Shown one piece after another: positions 1-9,901 of a stretch of DNA of 64,000 bases. The number at the start of each line of letters is the position of its first letter. Positions within the stretch are counted from its first letter, which is position 1. A model generated the notes under the pieces. That model did no database searches and was not told the origin of the DNA. It saw only the letters and a program-made list of their open reading frames with translations. The stretch comes from Moraxella ovis (lineage in GTDB: Bacteria > Pseudomonadota > Gammaproteobacteria > Pseudomonadales > Moraxellaceae): the NCBI RefSeq assembly GCF_900453105.1, contig NZ_UGPW01000001.1:1240001-1304000 (forward strand), written 5' to 3'. Both the position numbers and the translations under genes were made by a program.

Positions 1-1
1 C

Positions 2-640
2 ATCGCACAATCACGCTACACTTGCAAAGCTTACGATCCGACCAAGCGAATCGATGATACTACTTTGGATCACATCCTACAAGCGTTACGCCTTGCGCCA
101 TCTTCCATCAATATTCAGCCTTAGAAATTCTTGGTGGCCGCCAATGATAATACCAAAGCCATCACCGCAAGCAGCATGACCGGCTCAGATGCACATAATG
201 CACCAAAAGTATTGAACGCCTCGCACACCATCATCCTATGTACTCGCACACAGTTTAATGATGATCATCTAGATAAGGTGTTAGACGCAGAATCACATGC
301 AGGCAGATTTAGAACGCCAGACAGCAAAACCGCATGCCAAAACTTATGCCGGAACTACCTTAGCGAATACACCAAAACACCTGCCAAGCTATCACAATGG
401 GCTGAACAGCAGATCTTCATCGCGCTTGGGCATCTGCTGCTCGTTGCTGAATTGGCAGGCGTTCAAGCGACGCCAATTGGCGGATTTGATCAAAACCTTT
501 TAAATGATGCTTTTAATTTAAATAGCCAAAATCTAAACGCTTCTGTGGTCGTTACCTTAGGTTATGCCAGTGATGATGATTTTAATAAGGCTCTGCCAAA
601 GGCTCGTCTTGATTTTGATGAAGTTATTCGATTTATTTAA
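2..640 (+). pseudogene. NfsB-like nitroreductase interrupted by an in-frame amber codon; 5' end outside window
   Basis: The frame reads from the window edge as nitroreductase (FMN-dependent NAD(P)H nitroreductase, NfsB type): RYTCKAYDP, then APSSINIQP, then a TAG at 122-124, then KFLVAANDN and on to ALPKARLDFDEV. In E. coli NfsB the same place reads SSTNSQPWHFIVAS, so the stop sits where the conserved Trp (TGG) is expected; one base change explains it. The downstream part stays open and keeps family motifs (SHAGRFRTP, VQATPIGGFD). A restart at TTG 131 is possible but would lack the N-terminal flavin-binding part. Probably a recently inactivated gene, or a sequencing error. Confidence 0.85.
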
Positions 641-644
641 ATCC

Positions 645-675
645 AAAAAACGCGCCAATGATCGGCGCGTTTTTT
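645..675. terminator. Bidirectional intrinsic terminator
   Basis: Stem CGCGCC (651-656) pairs with GGCGCG (664-669), with six A before and six T after, so it can work on both strands. It separates the convergent nitroreductase and ctpA genes. Confidence 0.85.
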
Positions 676-684
676 ATTAAACCC

Positions 685-2010
685 TTAAAATCCACCAACA
701 GGCGCAAACTCAACCCCTGTGGCAAGCTTACCCTCTTGCATGATGACCAAAGCGCGCTCCAGCCACCCATCAATCAACCCATCTTGATGATCGACCTGAG
801 GGAATGTAACATCGGGCTTAACACCGATTTTATCAATCTTCTCACCCGTGGCGGTTATGTAATGCGCTGTGGTTAGTTTTACCGCCTGATTATCGCCAAT
901 TGGAATAATAGACTGCACCGAACCTTTGCCATAACTAGCTTCACCCAATATCAGTGCACGACCTTGAGTCTGTAATCCACTAGCCAATACTTCGGCGGCA
1001 GAGGCAGAATATCGATTTTGCAGGATGAGTAGCGGAATCTCATCAAGTAGCGGGGAACCTGATGTATGCATGACACGCTCAATGCCATGACGCCCTTCGA
1101 CTTGAGTGACGACCTCATTACGCATAAAAAGCGAAGCCACATCTACCGCCGAATCCAGCACACCGCCCGGATTATTACGCACATCGATGATCATCCCTTG
1201 TACGGGTATCCCTGCTGATGAGACACCATTTAAGATCTGCTGGCGTGTGTTGGTTTGAAATACGGGCAGCTTAACGATCACGATGCCGTCACGCACCAGA
1301 ATCTCAATGTTTGACTGCGTGCTGTGGGTACGCTCAAGGGTTTTGGTTAGTTTTGACCGACCTGCTTTGGAGAAGGTGACGTCCACTTTAGTATTAAGAA
1401 TGCCACTTAAAAGCTGCGCAACATCGTTTTGGGTTTGGCTGCCTGTCAGACGGACATCACCGATCTGATACAGATAATCACCAATAGCAATGCCTGCTTT
1501 GGTCGCGCTAGATTCAGCCTCAACCTTGGTAACCACCCAACGCCCTGCACGCTCCTGCCATACCGCTGTGATGCCAACATCGCCAACATTACCCGTGGTG
1601 AATGACTGAAGATTATTAAATGCTTTAGCATCCAAAAACTCAGCATGACTATCCACCTTGGTTAGCATGCCGTTAATGGCATGATAAAAAAGCTCATCAT
1701 CATTCTTATGGTCAGGATATTCACGGCGCACTAAATCCACCACCGACACGAAAGTCTTTAATGTATTTGGTGAGATGGCATTTAATGGTACACGCCCCTG
1801 ATGTAGCCCGTCGATACCATGCAGAACATTTGGCTGACTGTCTAGCACACCCAAATCAATCTCAGAAGCATCACCCTCCTGATCTTCATCAGCCTGTGAA
1901 TTAGGCTCAGATAGCACAGGCGCAGAATCAGAAAACTCATTCTGCGCAACCGATGACAATGGCACAGCCGTCATCATAGAGAGCAACGTTAATATTAGCA
2001 GCTTTTTCAT
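685..2010 (-). CDS. ctpA: S41 family C-terminal processing peptidase
   Basis: Periplasmic serine protease of the CtpA/Prc family, which trims or degrades proteins from their C-termini. A Sec signal peptide covers about residues 1-22 (MKKLLILTLL...SSVAQ). A PDZ domain follows at about 140-215 and the S41 catalytic domain at about 230-400. By comparison with E. coli Prc, the catalytic Ser is S337 in RYSASAAE and the Lys is K362 in GEASYGKGSVQ, with the same 25-residue spacing. At 441 residues it matches the short CtpA forms rather than Prc. It starts 17 bp after gpmI stops, so the two probably share a transcript. An acidic Gln/Asp/Glu-rich linker lies at about 23-60. Confidence 0.93.
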   Translation of the reverse strand: MKKLLILTLLSMMTAVPLSSVAQNEFSDSAPVLSEPNSQADEDQEGDASEIDLGVLDSQPNVLHGIDGLHQGRVPLNAISPNTLKTFVSVVDLVRREYPDHKNDDELFYHAINGMLTKVDSHAEFLDAKAFNNLQSFTTGNVGDVGITAVWQERAGRWVVTKVEAESSATKAGIAIGDYLYQIGDVRLTGSQTQNDVAQLLSGILNTKVDVTFSKAGRSKLTKTLERTHSTQSNIEILVRDGIVIVKLPVFQTNTRQQILNGVSSAGIPVQGMIIDVRNNPGGVLDSAVDVASLFMRNEVVTQVEGRHGIERVMHTSGSPLLDEIPLLILQNRYSASAAEVLASGLQTQGRALILGEASYGKGSVQSIIPIGDNQAVKLTTAHYITATGEKIDKIGVKPDVTFPQVDHQDGLIDGWLERALVIMQEGKLATGVEFAPVGGF

Positions 2011-2027
2011 GAGATCCTCGCGAATGC

Positions 2028-3599
2028 TCAGCCTTCGATTAATAGGCTCTCGCCTGTCATTTCGCTAGGCTTTGGCATACCCATCAAATGCAGGATCGTC
2101 GGTGATACGTCGCACAGTTTACCACCTTCACGTACACTAACTTTCTTATCGCCCACATAAATGAACGGAACAAGCTCGGTCGTATGCTGTGTGTGCACTT
2201 GCCCACTTTCATAGTCTTGCATCTGCTCGCAGTTGCCATGATCGGCGGTAACCAGCAAATGCCCACCCATCTTTTGTACACTATCAGCGATCACACCAAT
2301 ACACTCATCGACCACCTCAACAGCTTTCACAGCTGCCTCGAATACGCCTGTATGCCCCACCATGTCGCCATTGGCGTAGTTAATGATGAGTACGTCAAAT
2401 TCACCTGACTCAATGGCTGCTTTTAATTTATCAGTAACCTCATAAGCACTCATTTCAGGCTTTAGATCGTAGGTCTTCACTTCAGGGCTGTTCACCAAGA
2501 TGCGCTTTTCACCGTCATATAGCTCTTCACGTCCACCACTAAAGAAGAACGTTACGTGAGCGTATTTTTCAGTTTCAGCGATGCGAAGCTGAGTTTTGCC
2601 GTTATTTTGTAGGTATTCGCCCAAAGTATTAGCCAGACTGGTTGGATAATAGGCGATGGTGGTTTTTGGGTTGTTTTCTAATTCATCTGAATATTTGGTC
2701 AGCATGACATAGGCGGACAGCTCTGGCGCCACTTTACGCTCAAAACCATCAAAGTCATTATTAACGAAGGCCTGGCTGATTTCACGAGCACGGTCTGCAC
2801 GGAAATTCATGAAAATCACCGCATCATTATCACAGATAATGCCGTTATCATCGATGATGGTCGCCTGAATGAATTCGTCAGTCTCGTCCGCTGCATAAGC
2901 TTGTTTTACCGCGTCGATGGCTGTGCCCGCTTCACGTACAGCATTGGCTTGGGTTAGAAGTTCGTAAGCGGCTTGGACACGATCCCAGCGCTTATCACGA
3001 TCCATCGCGAAGAATCGACCGATCATGCTGGCAATCTTCGCCTCGCCATCGTATTGGCCGCTGATGTCCGCCAAGAACACTTCAAAATCTGCCACATAAG
3101 CCTCGGCTGACTTCGGCGGCGTGTCACGCCCATCCATGAATCCATGCACAAATACTTGTAGTGCACCCTGCTCTAATGCCATGCGTACAGCCGCCTTCAT
3201 GTGATCGATGTGCGCATGGACGCCACCATCTGACAACAGACCCAAAATATGAACCGCACCTTCTGCCTCATTGGCAGCTTTAACAGCACCGACTAAAGCT
3301 TCATTCTTAAAAAAATCACCCGTATTAATATCATTCATGATACGAGTTGAATCTTGGAACAAGATACGCCCTGCACCTAAGTTCATGTGACCCACTTCAG
3401 AGTTACCAAACTGACCATCGGGCAGACCCACATCCATGCCAGAGCCAGAGATCAGACCGTTAGGGCAAGTCGCGGTTAGCTTATCCAAGTTGGGCGTATT
3501 CGCCGCCAGAACTGCATTATCTCGTGGGTCGGTGCGATGTCCCACACCATCTAGAATCATCAATACATGCGGGATTTTTTTATTGGTCGCGTCAGTCAT
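2028..3599 (-). CDS. gpmI: 2,3-bisphosphoglycerate-independent phosphoglycerate mutase
   Basis: Interconverts 3- and 2-phosphoglycerate in glycolysis and gluconeogenesis, using Mn2+ ions. The alkaline-phosphatase fold motifs are present: MILDGVGHR at the N-terminus (metal Asp), [10 protein letters not shown] with the phospho-accepting Ser near residue 67, the substrate-binding [11 protein letters not shown], and the C-terminal metal site [11 protein letters not shown]. The chosen start is ATG at 3599 (MTDATNKK), which has GAG about 8 nt upstream; an ATG at 3605 in the same frame is possible. The length of about 523 residues is usual. No dPGM gene is seen here. It is the first gene of a probable gpmI-ctpA operon. 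Confidence 0.96.
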   Translation of the reverse strand: MTDATNKKIPHVLMILDGVGHRTDPRDNAVLAANTPNLDKLTATCPNGLISGSGMDVGLPDGQFGNSEVGHMNLGAGRILFQDSTRIMNDINTGDFFKNEALVGAVKAANEAEGAVHILGLLSDGGVHAHIDHMKAAVRMALEQGALQVFVHGFMDGRDTPPKSAEAYVADFEVFLADISGQYDGEAKIASMIGRFFAMDRDKRWDRVQAAYELLTQANAVREAGTAIDAVKQAYAADETDEFIQATIIDDNGIICDNDAVIFMNFRADRAREISQAFVNNDFDGFERKVAPELSAYVMLTKYSDELENNPKTTIAYYPTSLANTLGEYLQNNGKTQLRIAETEKYAHVTFFFSGGREELYDGEKRILVNSPEVKTYDLKPEMSAYEVTDKLKAAIESGEFDVLIINYANGDMVGHTGVFEAAVKAVEVVDECIGVIADSVQKMGGHLLVTADHGNCEQMQDYESGQVHTQHTTELVPFIYVGDKKVSVREGGKLCDVSPTILHLMGMPKPSEMTGESLLIEG

Positions 3600-3857
3600 G
3601 AACATACTCAAAATTCAATGTAAATTTCATGATATTGTAGCATAAATCAATATAAAAAAAGACATTAATTTACCAACATCGGTAACTACAATCATGAAAG
3701 TTAATCATGCCAAATATGATCGCTAACTTGCATAAATAGTGCTTTTGACCAAGGATTAAATTTGTATTTTTATGGGCTTTTGGTTGCAATTGAATGGTTT
3801 TAATTTATAATAGCGGTTTGCCATTTTTGATTATTCATAACTTTTAGCTTGTAGCCG

Positions 3858-4553
3858 ATGCAACACCTAAAACCCACCATAAAATCCGCCTTTATTCAGA
3901 GCTTGCCTATTTTATCGGGCTTTTTGTTTTTGGGAATGGCATATGGCGTCTATATGCGTTCGCTTGGCTTTGGGGCGATTTACCCCATTGCGATGGCGTT
4001 TTTTATTTTTGCAGGCTCGGTTGAGTTTGTCATGGCAAGCGTGTTATTGGCAGCATTTAACCCCTTATCTGTTCTGCTGCTGATCGGCATGATTAGCGCT
4101 CGGCAAATTTTTTATGGCATTTCGATGCTGCATAAGTTTAAGGGTATTGCAGGCTTTAAAAAGTTTTATCTCGTGTCAGCCATGACCGATGAATCTTTTG
4201 CCATCAACTACTCAGCCAATATTGAAGATGGTATCGACAAAACGTGGTTTATGGTATTTATCACGATTTTTTTACACATTTATTGGGTGAGTGGTGCGGC
4301 ACTTGGGGCACTACTGAGTGATGTTTTACCTTTTGATTTGAAGGGCTCAGAATTTGCCATGACGGCTTTATTTTTGGTGATTTTTATGGAGCAATGGCTC
4401 AAAGAAGACAGCCACATCAGCTCAATCATCGGGCTTGGTATTAGCATCGTTTCTTTGGTAATTTTTGGCAAGGACAGCTTCTTGATTCCTGCGATGGCTG
4501 GGATTTTGATCTTGCTCGGCGCTTTCCGTACGCGCTTGCGTGCCTACCATTGA
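3858..4553 (+). CDS. azlC: AzlC family branched-chain amino acid exporter, large subunit
   Basis: Inner-membrane protein of 231 residues with several hydrophobic helices, belonging to the AzlC/YgaZ family that exports branched-chain amino acids together with a small AzlD partner. Family-like segments are FLFLGMAYGVYMRSLGFG near the N-terminus, FIFAGSVEFVMASVLL, and AMTDESFAINY near the middle. The 258-bp gap to gpmI is divergent and should hold both promoters. azlD follows after 9 bp. The substrate is inferred from the family and was not tested by anything in this sequence. Confidence 0.9.
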   Translation: MQHLKPTIKSAFIQSLPILSGFLFLGMAYGVYMRSLGFGAIYPIAMAFFIFAGSVEFVMASVLLAAFNPLSVLLLIGMISARQIFYGISMLHKFKGIAGFKKFYLVSAMTDESFAINYSANIEDGIDKTWFMVFITIFLHIYWVSGAALGALLSDVLPFDLKGSEFAMTALFLVIFMEQWLKEDSHISSIIGLGISIVSLVIFGKDSFLIPAMAGILILLGAFRTRLRAYH

Positions 4554-4562
4554 GGATGAGTC

Positions 4563-4892
4563 ATGAGTATTGAACAACAAATAATCAGTATCCTTATCGC
4601 CATCATCGCCGTACAGATCTGTCGCTGGCTTGCCTTTATCGCCTTTCCAGAAAACAAACCCATCCCCAAATTCGTACAATATCTAGGCAAGGCACTACCC
4701 TCTGCTGTATTTGGGCTTTTGGTCGTGTACTGCTATAAGAACGTCGATCTGCTCACGCCACATCATGGCGCACCAGAATTCATCGCAGGGATCGTGGTAG
4801 TCGTACTTCACATTTGGCGACGCAACATGTTTTTATCCATCGGTGCTGGCACCTGCCTATATATGTTTTTAATCCAAAAAATCTTCATCTAA
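4563..4892 (+). CDS. azlD: AzlD family branched-chain amino acid transporter, small subunit
   Basis: Small membrane protein of 109 residues with about four hydrophobic segments, the usual size for AzlD/YgaH. It carries LGKALPSAVFGLLVVYCY, typical of the family. The site GAGG lies 8-11 nt upstream of the ATG and overlaps the end of azlC, so the two are likely co-translated. The last 24 bp overlap the 3' end of the convergent glycosylase-like gene, leaving no room for a terminator between them. Confidence 0.88.
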   Translation: MSIEQQIISILIAIIAVQICRWLAFIAFPENKPIPKFVQYLGKALPSAVFGLLVVYCYKNVDLLTPHHGAPEFIAGIVVVVLHIWRRNMFLSIGAGTCLYMFLIQKIFI

Positions 4893-5477
4893 ATCAAAGA
4901 TTTCATCAAATACGGCATGATAATATGCCGCTTTTTTATCCAATGCCAAAGGATAGGCACGCGAAGATGACGGCAGTCTGCGCAATGTCACTATTTTATC
5001 ATTGATGGGTAATTGCACTGACTCGCCAATTTTTGGCGGATTTAAATCATGATCTGACAGCAGAATTTCGGTCGCCTTTTCGCCCGTGGTGATAATATGT
5101 GCGCATTTTGGCATCTGAGCAAGTAGTTCAGAGACATCAGAGGGCTCGATGATGGTTAAGAACTTATCCGATGCATTGTCCTGCTCGCGTATCACCGCTT
5201 TGGCAACATCAAAAATGGCAATGCCTCGCTCCCTCAAAAAATCCTCAATCTTATCCTGATAAAAACACTTATTCGACACATCAATAAAGCATTCTTTATC
5301 GCCAAAAAACACCAGTCCCATGATGCGCCACATGTCATTATTAAAATTCGGATAATAAAAATCCATCTTCCAGCGCGACTTTGGCGGTGGAAAGCTACCA
5401 AGCATTAATACCTTGGCATTCTTTGGTAAAAATGGAAACAAGGGATGTTTTTCAATATTCATGGAAATCGCGACCAT
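4869..5477 (-). CDS. Uracil-DNA glycosylase superfamily protein
   Basis: About 202 residues. The N-terminal motif KVLMLGSFPPPKSRWKMDF, followed by FYYPNFNNDMWRIMG, resembles the GxxPG...YxxxxNxFW active-site region of the Mug and hypoxanthine-DNA glycosylase branch of the uracil-DNA glycosylase superfamily. The C-terminal RRLPSSSRAYPL resembles the HPS/SPS loop that enters DNA. Likely role: removing deaminated or damaged bases. The true Ung is separate at 61422-62144, so this is a second glycosylase. The start may be ATG 5477 or ATG 5462; neither has a strong ribosome site. Exact substrate is unknown. Confidence 0.75.
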   Translation of the reverse strand: MVAISMNIEKHPLFPFLPKNAKVLMLGSFPPPKSRWKMDFYYPNFNNDMWRIMGLVFFGDKECFIDVSNKCFYQDKIEDFLRERGIAIFDVAKAVIREQDNASDKFLTIIEPSDVSELLAQMPKCAHIITTGEKATEILLSDHDLNPPKIGESVQLPINDKIVTLRRLPSSSRAYPLALDKKAAYYHAVFDEIFDLDEDFLD

Positions 5478-5515
5478 CAAGATAGATTTTTATCTATTAA
5501 TTTAAAGTAAGCATT

Positions 5516-5546
5516 AAAAAAAGCCGACAACACGGTCGGCTTTTTT
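5516..5546 (-). terminator. Intrinsic terminator of ompW (near-symmetric)
   Basis: AGCCGAC (5522-5528) pairs with GTCGGCT (5535-5541), flanked by A and T runs. It lies just downstream of ompW on the minus strand. Confidence 0.8.
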
Positions 5547-5560
5547 ATTCCAATCAGAGA

Positions 5561-6145
5561 TTAGAATGATTTAACGAATGATACGCCATAAACCCATGGG
5601 CTTAGGTCTAGTTCGCCTTTATCTACGCCATCAATTTTAACATCAGTTTTAAGATCGATGTAGCGCGCGTCTAGACGAACTGCGTCACGGTCAGTTAGTT
5701 TCAAGTCAACGCCAACGTGGCCAGCTGCACCCCAGTTGTCTTTTAGTTCAAGATCTGAACCAGCTAGGTGCTCTTTGAAGAAAGTAGTGTAGTTTACACC
5801 AGCACCGATGAACGGTACAACTTTACCACCGTTGTCGAAGTGGTATTGTAGAGATAGAGTTGGTGGAAGTAGTTTAACTGAACCAACTTCCTTGCCCTTA
5901 GACTCGATGTCATGCTTGAATGGGTGTGCCGCTAGCAGTTCGATACCAACATTTTTAACTGGAAAGTATTCGAAAGTAATGCTTGGACGAACATCTTCAT
6001 CAACAGATAGTTCTAGACCTGGATTGCTCTTAGGATCAACGTAAGCAGCGCCCGCGCCGATGGTCCAAGTGCCTGCAGGTGCGGCAACAGCAGCGGTAGT
6101 TGCAGTAGCAGCTGCTAGCGCAAGTGCGATATTTTTTAGTTTCAT
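5561..6145 (-). CDS. ompW: OmpW family outer membrane protein
   Basis: An 8-stranded outer-membrane beta-barrel of the OmpW family, thought to form a narrow channel for small hydrophobic molecules. The signal peptide is MKLKNIALALAAATATTAAVAA, cut before about residue 22. Barrel hallmarks are GTWTIGAGAAYVDP, FEYFPVKNVGIELLAA, PPTLSLQYHF, and PFIGAGVNYTTFF, ending with a Phe (SFVKSF) as outer-membrane barrels do. The start is ATG 6145, with GGAG about 8 nt upstream; the longer frame up to 6262 would put an odd 39-residue extension before the signal peptide. 194 residues is close to the family length. Confidence 0.93.
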   Translation of the reverse strand: MKLKNIALALAAATATTAAVAAPAGTWTIGAGAAYVDPKSNPGLELSVDEDVRPSITFEYFPVKNVGIELLAAHPFKHDIESKGKEVGSVKLLPPTLSLQYHFDNGGKVVPFIGAGVNYTTFFKEHLAGSDLELKDNWGAAGHVGVDLKLTDRDAVRLDARYIDLKTDVKIDGVDKGELDLSPWVYGVSFVKSF

Positions 6146-6323
6146 GGCTATTCTCCAACATGGAAAGTGGCTAAAAAGATAAAAAGAGCCCGCGTATTGC
6201 AAGCCCTCTTGCGAAAGTATATCATCACTCTTCATAAATGACGGTTTAAACCTTGTCATCATTTTATAACAATCGGCAAAAAAATCAACAACTTTTTAAG
6301 ACTTTTAAGACTTTTGTGACTTT

Positions 6324-8453
6324 TTAGTCAATTAAACGCTCTTTTAGTGCCAATACAACATCACGAACGCGCGCTGCTTCTTCAAATTTAAGTTCAGCTG
6401 AGAGTGTGCGCATTTGTTTTTCTAGGCGATTGATTTCTTTAACGATAAGCTCAGGTCGTCTTAAAATCTCTTCGTCCACGCCAGCTATCGCACTTTGGGC
6501 GATGACCGCACTGCCTAGGGCATGCATGGCTTCTTCTTCGCCTGTGTCAATCTTATCGGTGATGGCACGGCTTGCCGATTTTGGCGTAATGCCATGTTCG
6601 GTATTAAAAGCGATTTGTTTGGCTCGTCTGCGTTCGGTCTCATCTATCGCCTTTTGCATACTAGGAGTAATGCTATCAGCGTATAAAATTGCCTTGCCAT
6701 TAACGTGCCGTGCTGCTCGCCCAATGGTCTGAATGAGCGAACGCTCCGAGCGTAAAAAGCCTTCTTTGTCCGCATCAAAAATTGCCACAAGCGACACCTC
6801 GGGCATATCCAAGCCTTCACGAAGCAGGTTAATCCCCACCAGTACATCATGCACGCCTGTTCTGAGTTCGTGAATGATTTTCATGCGTTCTACCGTGTCA
6901 ATGTCGCTGTGTAGGTAGGCGACTTTTACGCCATATTCTTTTAAGTAACTGGTCAAATCCTCCGCCATGCGTTTGGTGAGCGTGGTAATCAGCACTCGCT
7001 CGTTTAAGGGTTTACGCAGGTTTATCTCACCAAGCACATCGTCCACTTGGGTAAGCACAGGGCGGATTTCTAAGACAGGGTCAATCAGTCCTGTGGGTCG
7101 GACGACTTGCTCCACGATGTTTTGGGCTTTTTCAAGCTCATATAGGGCAGGCGTGGCGGACACATAAATGGTGGACGGCTTGATACGCTCCCACTCTTCA
7201 AATTTCATCGGGCGGTTATCCATAGCGGACGGCAAGCGAAAGCCATAGCTAACAAGCGTCTCTTTGCGCGAGCGGTCGCCCTTATACATTGCTCCGATTT
7301 GTGGGACGGTAACATGACTTTCATCAATAAACAACAACGCATCATCAGGCACATAGTCAAACAGCGTGGGCGGAGCAAGCCCAGCAGGTCGCCCTGATAG
7401 ATGACGTGAGTAGTTCTCAATGCCGTTGCAGTAGCCTAACTGTTGTATCATCTCAAGATCGTATTGGGTACGCTCTTTGATACGCTGGGCTTCGATGAGC
7501 TTGTCATTATCTCTAAAATAGTCAAGCCGTTCAGCAAGCTCAGCTTTTATGGTGTCGCTTGCTTGTTCCAATTTTTCTCGTGGGGTAACGTAGTGCGATT
7601 TTGGATAAATGGTAATGCGTGGGGCGGTGCGGACGTTTTTACCAGTCAAAGGGTCAAACCAGACGATTTTTTCGACTTCATCATCAAACATCTCAATGCG
7701 TACGGCAAGGCTCTCACTCTCGGCAGGATAAATATCCAAAGTCTCGCCACGAATGCGATACGTCCCTCGCCCAAAATCCAGCTCGTTGCGTTCGTATTGT
7801 AGCTCAACCAAACGTTTGATAAGGGCGGTTCTATCCACGACATCGCCCACCACCACATGAAGGAGCATTTTTAGGTAGCTCTCAGGGTCGCCCAAGCCAT
7901 AAATGGCGGACACAGAAGCCACGATAATCGCATCTCGGCGTTCTAGCAAAGCGCGAGTGGCGGACAGTCGCATTTGGTCAATGTGGTCGTTAATGGCAGA
8001 GTCTTTTTCTATAAAAGTGTCGGACGCAGGCACGTACGCTTCTGGCTGATAATAGTCATAATAGCTGACAAAATATTCCACCGCATTATTGGGAAAAAAC
8101 GCCTTAAACTCGCCATAAAGCTGGGCGGCTAGGGTCTTGTTATGAGCCATGATTATCGCAGGTCGCCCAAGCTCGGCGATGACTTTTGCCATCGTGTAAG
8201 TTTTACCCGAACCTGTCACGCCAAGCAATAGCTGCTCTGTTCTACCTGCCTTGACACCGTCTACCAAGCCAGCTATGGCGGTGGGCTGATCGCCTGCCGG
8301 CTCGTAGTCGCTGACAAGGTCAAAGGCTTGACTGCTGATCTGTGTGCCTGACACATTGACGCCTGTCAGTTCGGCGCTTTCTTGGAGTTGCTTGGCAAGC
8401 TGGTTAAGATGTCGCTCTTCTCGCGTGGTATTTTTGATGTCTGGGATTCTCAT
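6324..8453 (-). CDS. uvrB: Excinuclease ABC subunit B
   Basis: Damage-recognition helicase-like subunit of nucleotide excision repair; it works with UvrA and UvrC. Walker A GVTGSGKT is at about 78-85, the beta-hairpin that probes DNA ([12 protein letters not shown]) at about 131-142, the Walker-B-like LLFIDESH near the middle, and the UvrC-binding UVR motif at the C-terminus (about 670-705). The Walker A motif is at residue 45 in E. coli, so this protein has roughly 35-40 extra N-terminal residues ([19 protein letters not shown]...). No in-frame ATG lies between that start and the core. Its Asp codons are mostly GAC in the part I sampled, unlike gpmI nearby. Confidence 0.97.
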   Translation of the reverse strand: MRIPDIKNTTREERHLNQLAKQLQESAELTGVNVSGTQISSQAFDLVSDYEPAGDQPTAIAGLVDGVKAGRTEQLLLGVTGSGKTYTMAKVIAELGRPAIIMAHNKTLAAQLYGEFKAFFPNNAVEYFVSYYDYYQPEAYVPASDTFIEKDSAINDHIDQMRLSATRALLERRDAIIVASVSAIYGLGDPESYLKMLLHVVVGDVVDRTALIKRLVELQYERNELDFGRGTYRIRGETLDIYPAESESLAVRIEMFDDEVEKIVWFDPLTGKNVRTAPRITIYPKSHYVTPREKLEQASDTIKAELAERLDYFRDNDKLIEAQRIKERTQYDLEMIQQLGYCNGIENYSRHLSGRPAGLAPPTLFDYVPDDALLFIDESHVTVPQIGAMYKGDRSRKETLVSYGFRLPSAMDNRPMKFEEWERIKPSTIYVSATPALYELEKAQNIVEQVVRPTGLIDPVLEIRPVLTQVDDVLGEINLRKPLNERVLITTLTKRMAEDLTSYLKEYGVKVAYLHSDIDTVERMKIIHELRTGVHDVLVGINLLREGLDMPEVSLVAIFDADKEGFLRSERSLIQTIGRAARHVNGKAILYADSITPSMQKAIDETERRRAKQIAFNTEHGITPKSASRAITDKIDTGEEEAMHALGSAVIAQSAIAGVDEEILRRPELIVKEINRLEKQMRTLSAELKFEEAARVRDVVLALKERLID

Positions 8454-8681
8454 GATGGTCCGTGATGACGATTATTCAATCCTTTATCATTGGGATTTTT
8501 GGCAAAATTTAAAGACAGTGGGACATTTTCATTTAAATATTTCAACACAAATCTCAACCAATCACATCTTTTTACAAAATTTACTTGCAAAAAATCGATA
8601 CATCTGTAAACTAAGCACAGTTTTTAACATGACAATCACCCACATCGATTTGTACCAAATCGTCTAGGCATAAGGTTTATT

Positions 8682-8846
8682 ATGAAAAAATATCAATGCA
8701 TCGTCTGCGGCTGGATTTATGATGAAGAGCTTGGCTGCCCTGAAGAAGGTCTTGCGCCAGGTACCCGCTGGGAAGACATTCCAGATGATTGGACTTGCCC
8801 TGAATGTGGCGTCACCAAAGAAGATTTTGAGATGGTAGAAATCTAA
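8682..8846 (+). CDS. rubA: Rubredoxin
   Basis: A 54-residue electron carrier with one iron held by four Cys: C6-x2-C9 ([11 protein letters not shown]) and C39-x2-C42 ([13 protein letters not shown]). Both knuckles and the [14 protein letters not shown] core are canonical. AAGG lies about 8 nt before the ATG. The stop TAA shares its last A with the ATG of the next gene, so the two are translationally coupled. In Acinetobacter and Pseudomonas rubredoxin serves alkane hydroxylases or oxidative-stress reductases; no partner reductase is next to it here. Confidence 0.97.
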   Translation: MKKYQCIVCGWIYDEELGCPEEGLAPGTRWEDIPDDWTCPECGVTKEDFEMVEI

Positions 8847-9847
8847 TGGACACCCCCTTTCATGTGCAGCCGACAGATTTGCCAGAGAGTTGGCAAAAGT
8901 TCGGACAGATAGACTGGCAACCGTCTGATCTCTCTGAACATCTGTATCAAGCCATCATCGACATCGGCGAAGGCATGTCGCTGTGCGTGGAAGCTGGGGG
9001 TGACCCTGCACATCCTGCGATGATTTTTATCACGGGTCTTGGGTCTCAAATGCTGTTCTGGTCGGATAAGCTGCTTAAGCAATTCATTGATGCTGGCTAT
9101 TTTGTGATTCGCTTTGATAATCGTGATACAGGCCTGTCTAGCAAAATTCGCATCGATGGCCTGCCCAAGGTGAACACCCTAAAGATGATGCTCAAGGTGC
9201 AAGCAGGTCTGTCCAACCGGCAAGAGCCTGTCGCCTACACACTCACTGACATGGCAGAAGACGTCGCCAGACTCATCAAGACCATGAATCTAGATAAAGT
9301 CAATCTGGTGGGCGCATCGATGGGCGGGATGATCGCACAGATCGTCGCAGCGCGTTACCCTAAATATGTGGATAATCTGGTGCTGATGTTCACCAGTAGT
9401 AATCGTGCTTTCTTGAGGCCACCAAATCCCAAGCAATTCATGACTTTCGTGCGTCGCCCAGAGAGCCACTCCGAAAGAGACATGGTACGTCATAGCGTGT
9501 GGTTCATGACAGCAGTCGGCTCACCAGGACATCTAGATATTAAGGGTACTCGCGCCATCGCAGAGAAACGCTATCAGCGTAATTTTCACCCGCTTGGTGT
9601 CGCCCAGCAGCTAAATGCCATCTTAGCCTCCGGCTCTATCTTGCGCTTTAGTAAGCAGATTCGCGCGAACACCCTCGTACTACACGGCAGCAAAGACGGA
9701 CTGCTTGCCCCCAGTCATGGTAAGTTCTTAGCCAAGATCATTCCAAATGCTCGCTTTGAGCTCATCGACGGCATGGGTCACGACATCCCGCCTTATTATT
9801 ATCCTTATCTTGTGAGCATCATCGCAAGGCACTGCCAAGCCGATTGA
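8846..9847 (+). CDS. Alpha/beta hydrolase
   Basis: A 333-residue serine hydrolase. Oxyanion region FITGLGSQMLFW at about 61-72, nucleophile elbow GASMGG with S158, acid D284 in GSKDGLLAP, and His H312 in GMGHDIP together make a full catalytic triad. RFDNRDTGLS after strand 4 is typical of the epoxide-hydrolase/haloperoxidase-like branch of carboxylesterases. The substrate cannot be told. There is no signal peptide, so it is probably cytoplasmic. It overlaps the rubredoxin stop by one base (TAATG), suggesting linked synthesis. Confidence 0.88.
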   Translation: MDTPFHVQPTDLPESWQKFGQIDWQPSDLSEHLYQAIIDIGEGMSLCVEAGGDPAHPAMIFITGLGSQMLFWSDKLLKQFIDAGYFVIRFDNRDTGLSSKIRIDGLPKVNTLKMMLKVQAGLSNRQEPVAYTLTDMAEDVARLIKTMNLDKVNLVGASMGGMIAQIVAARYPKYVDNLVLMFTSSNRAFLRPPNPKQFMTFVRRPESHSERDMVRHSVWFMTAVGSPGHLDIKGTRAIAEKRYQRNFHPLGVAQQLNAILASGSILRFSKQIRANTLVLHGSKDGLLAPSHGKFLAKIIPNARFELIDGMGHDIPPYYYPYLVSIIARHCQAD

Positions 9848-9901
9848 TGTTTTGTGAGTTAGGACTTATAATGCTCCTACATCCATTCACAAGGGGACAT
9901 C

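Noticed and set aside
5561..6262. Longer OmpW start at 6262
   Set aside because: The extra 39 residues precede a clean signal peptide at ATG 6145, which has its own GGAG.
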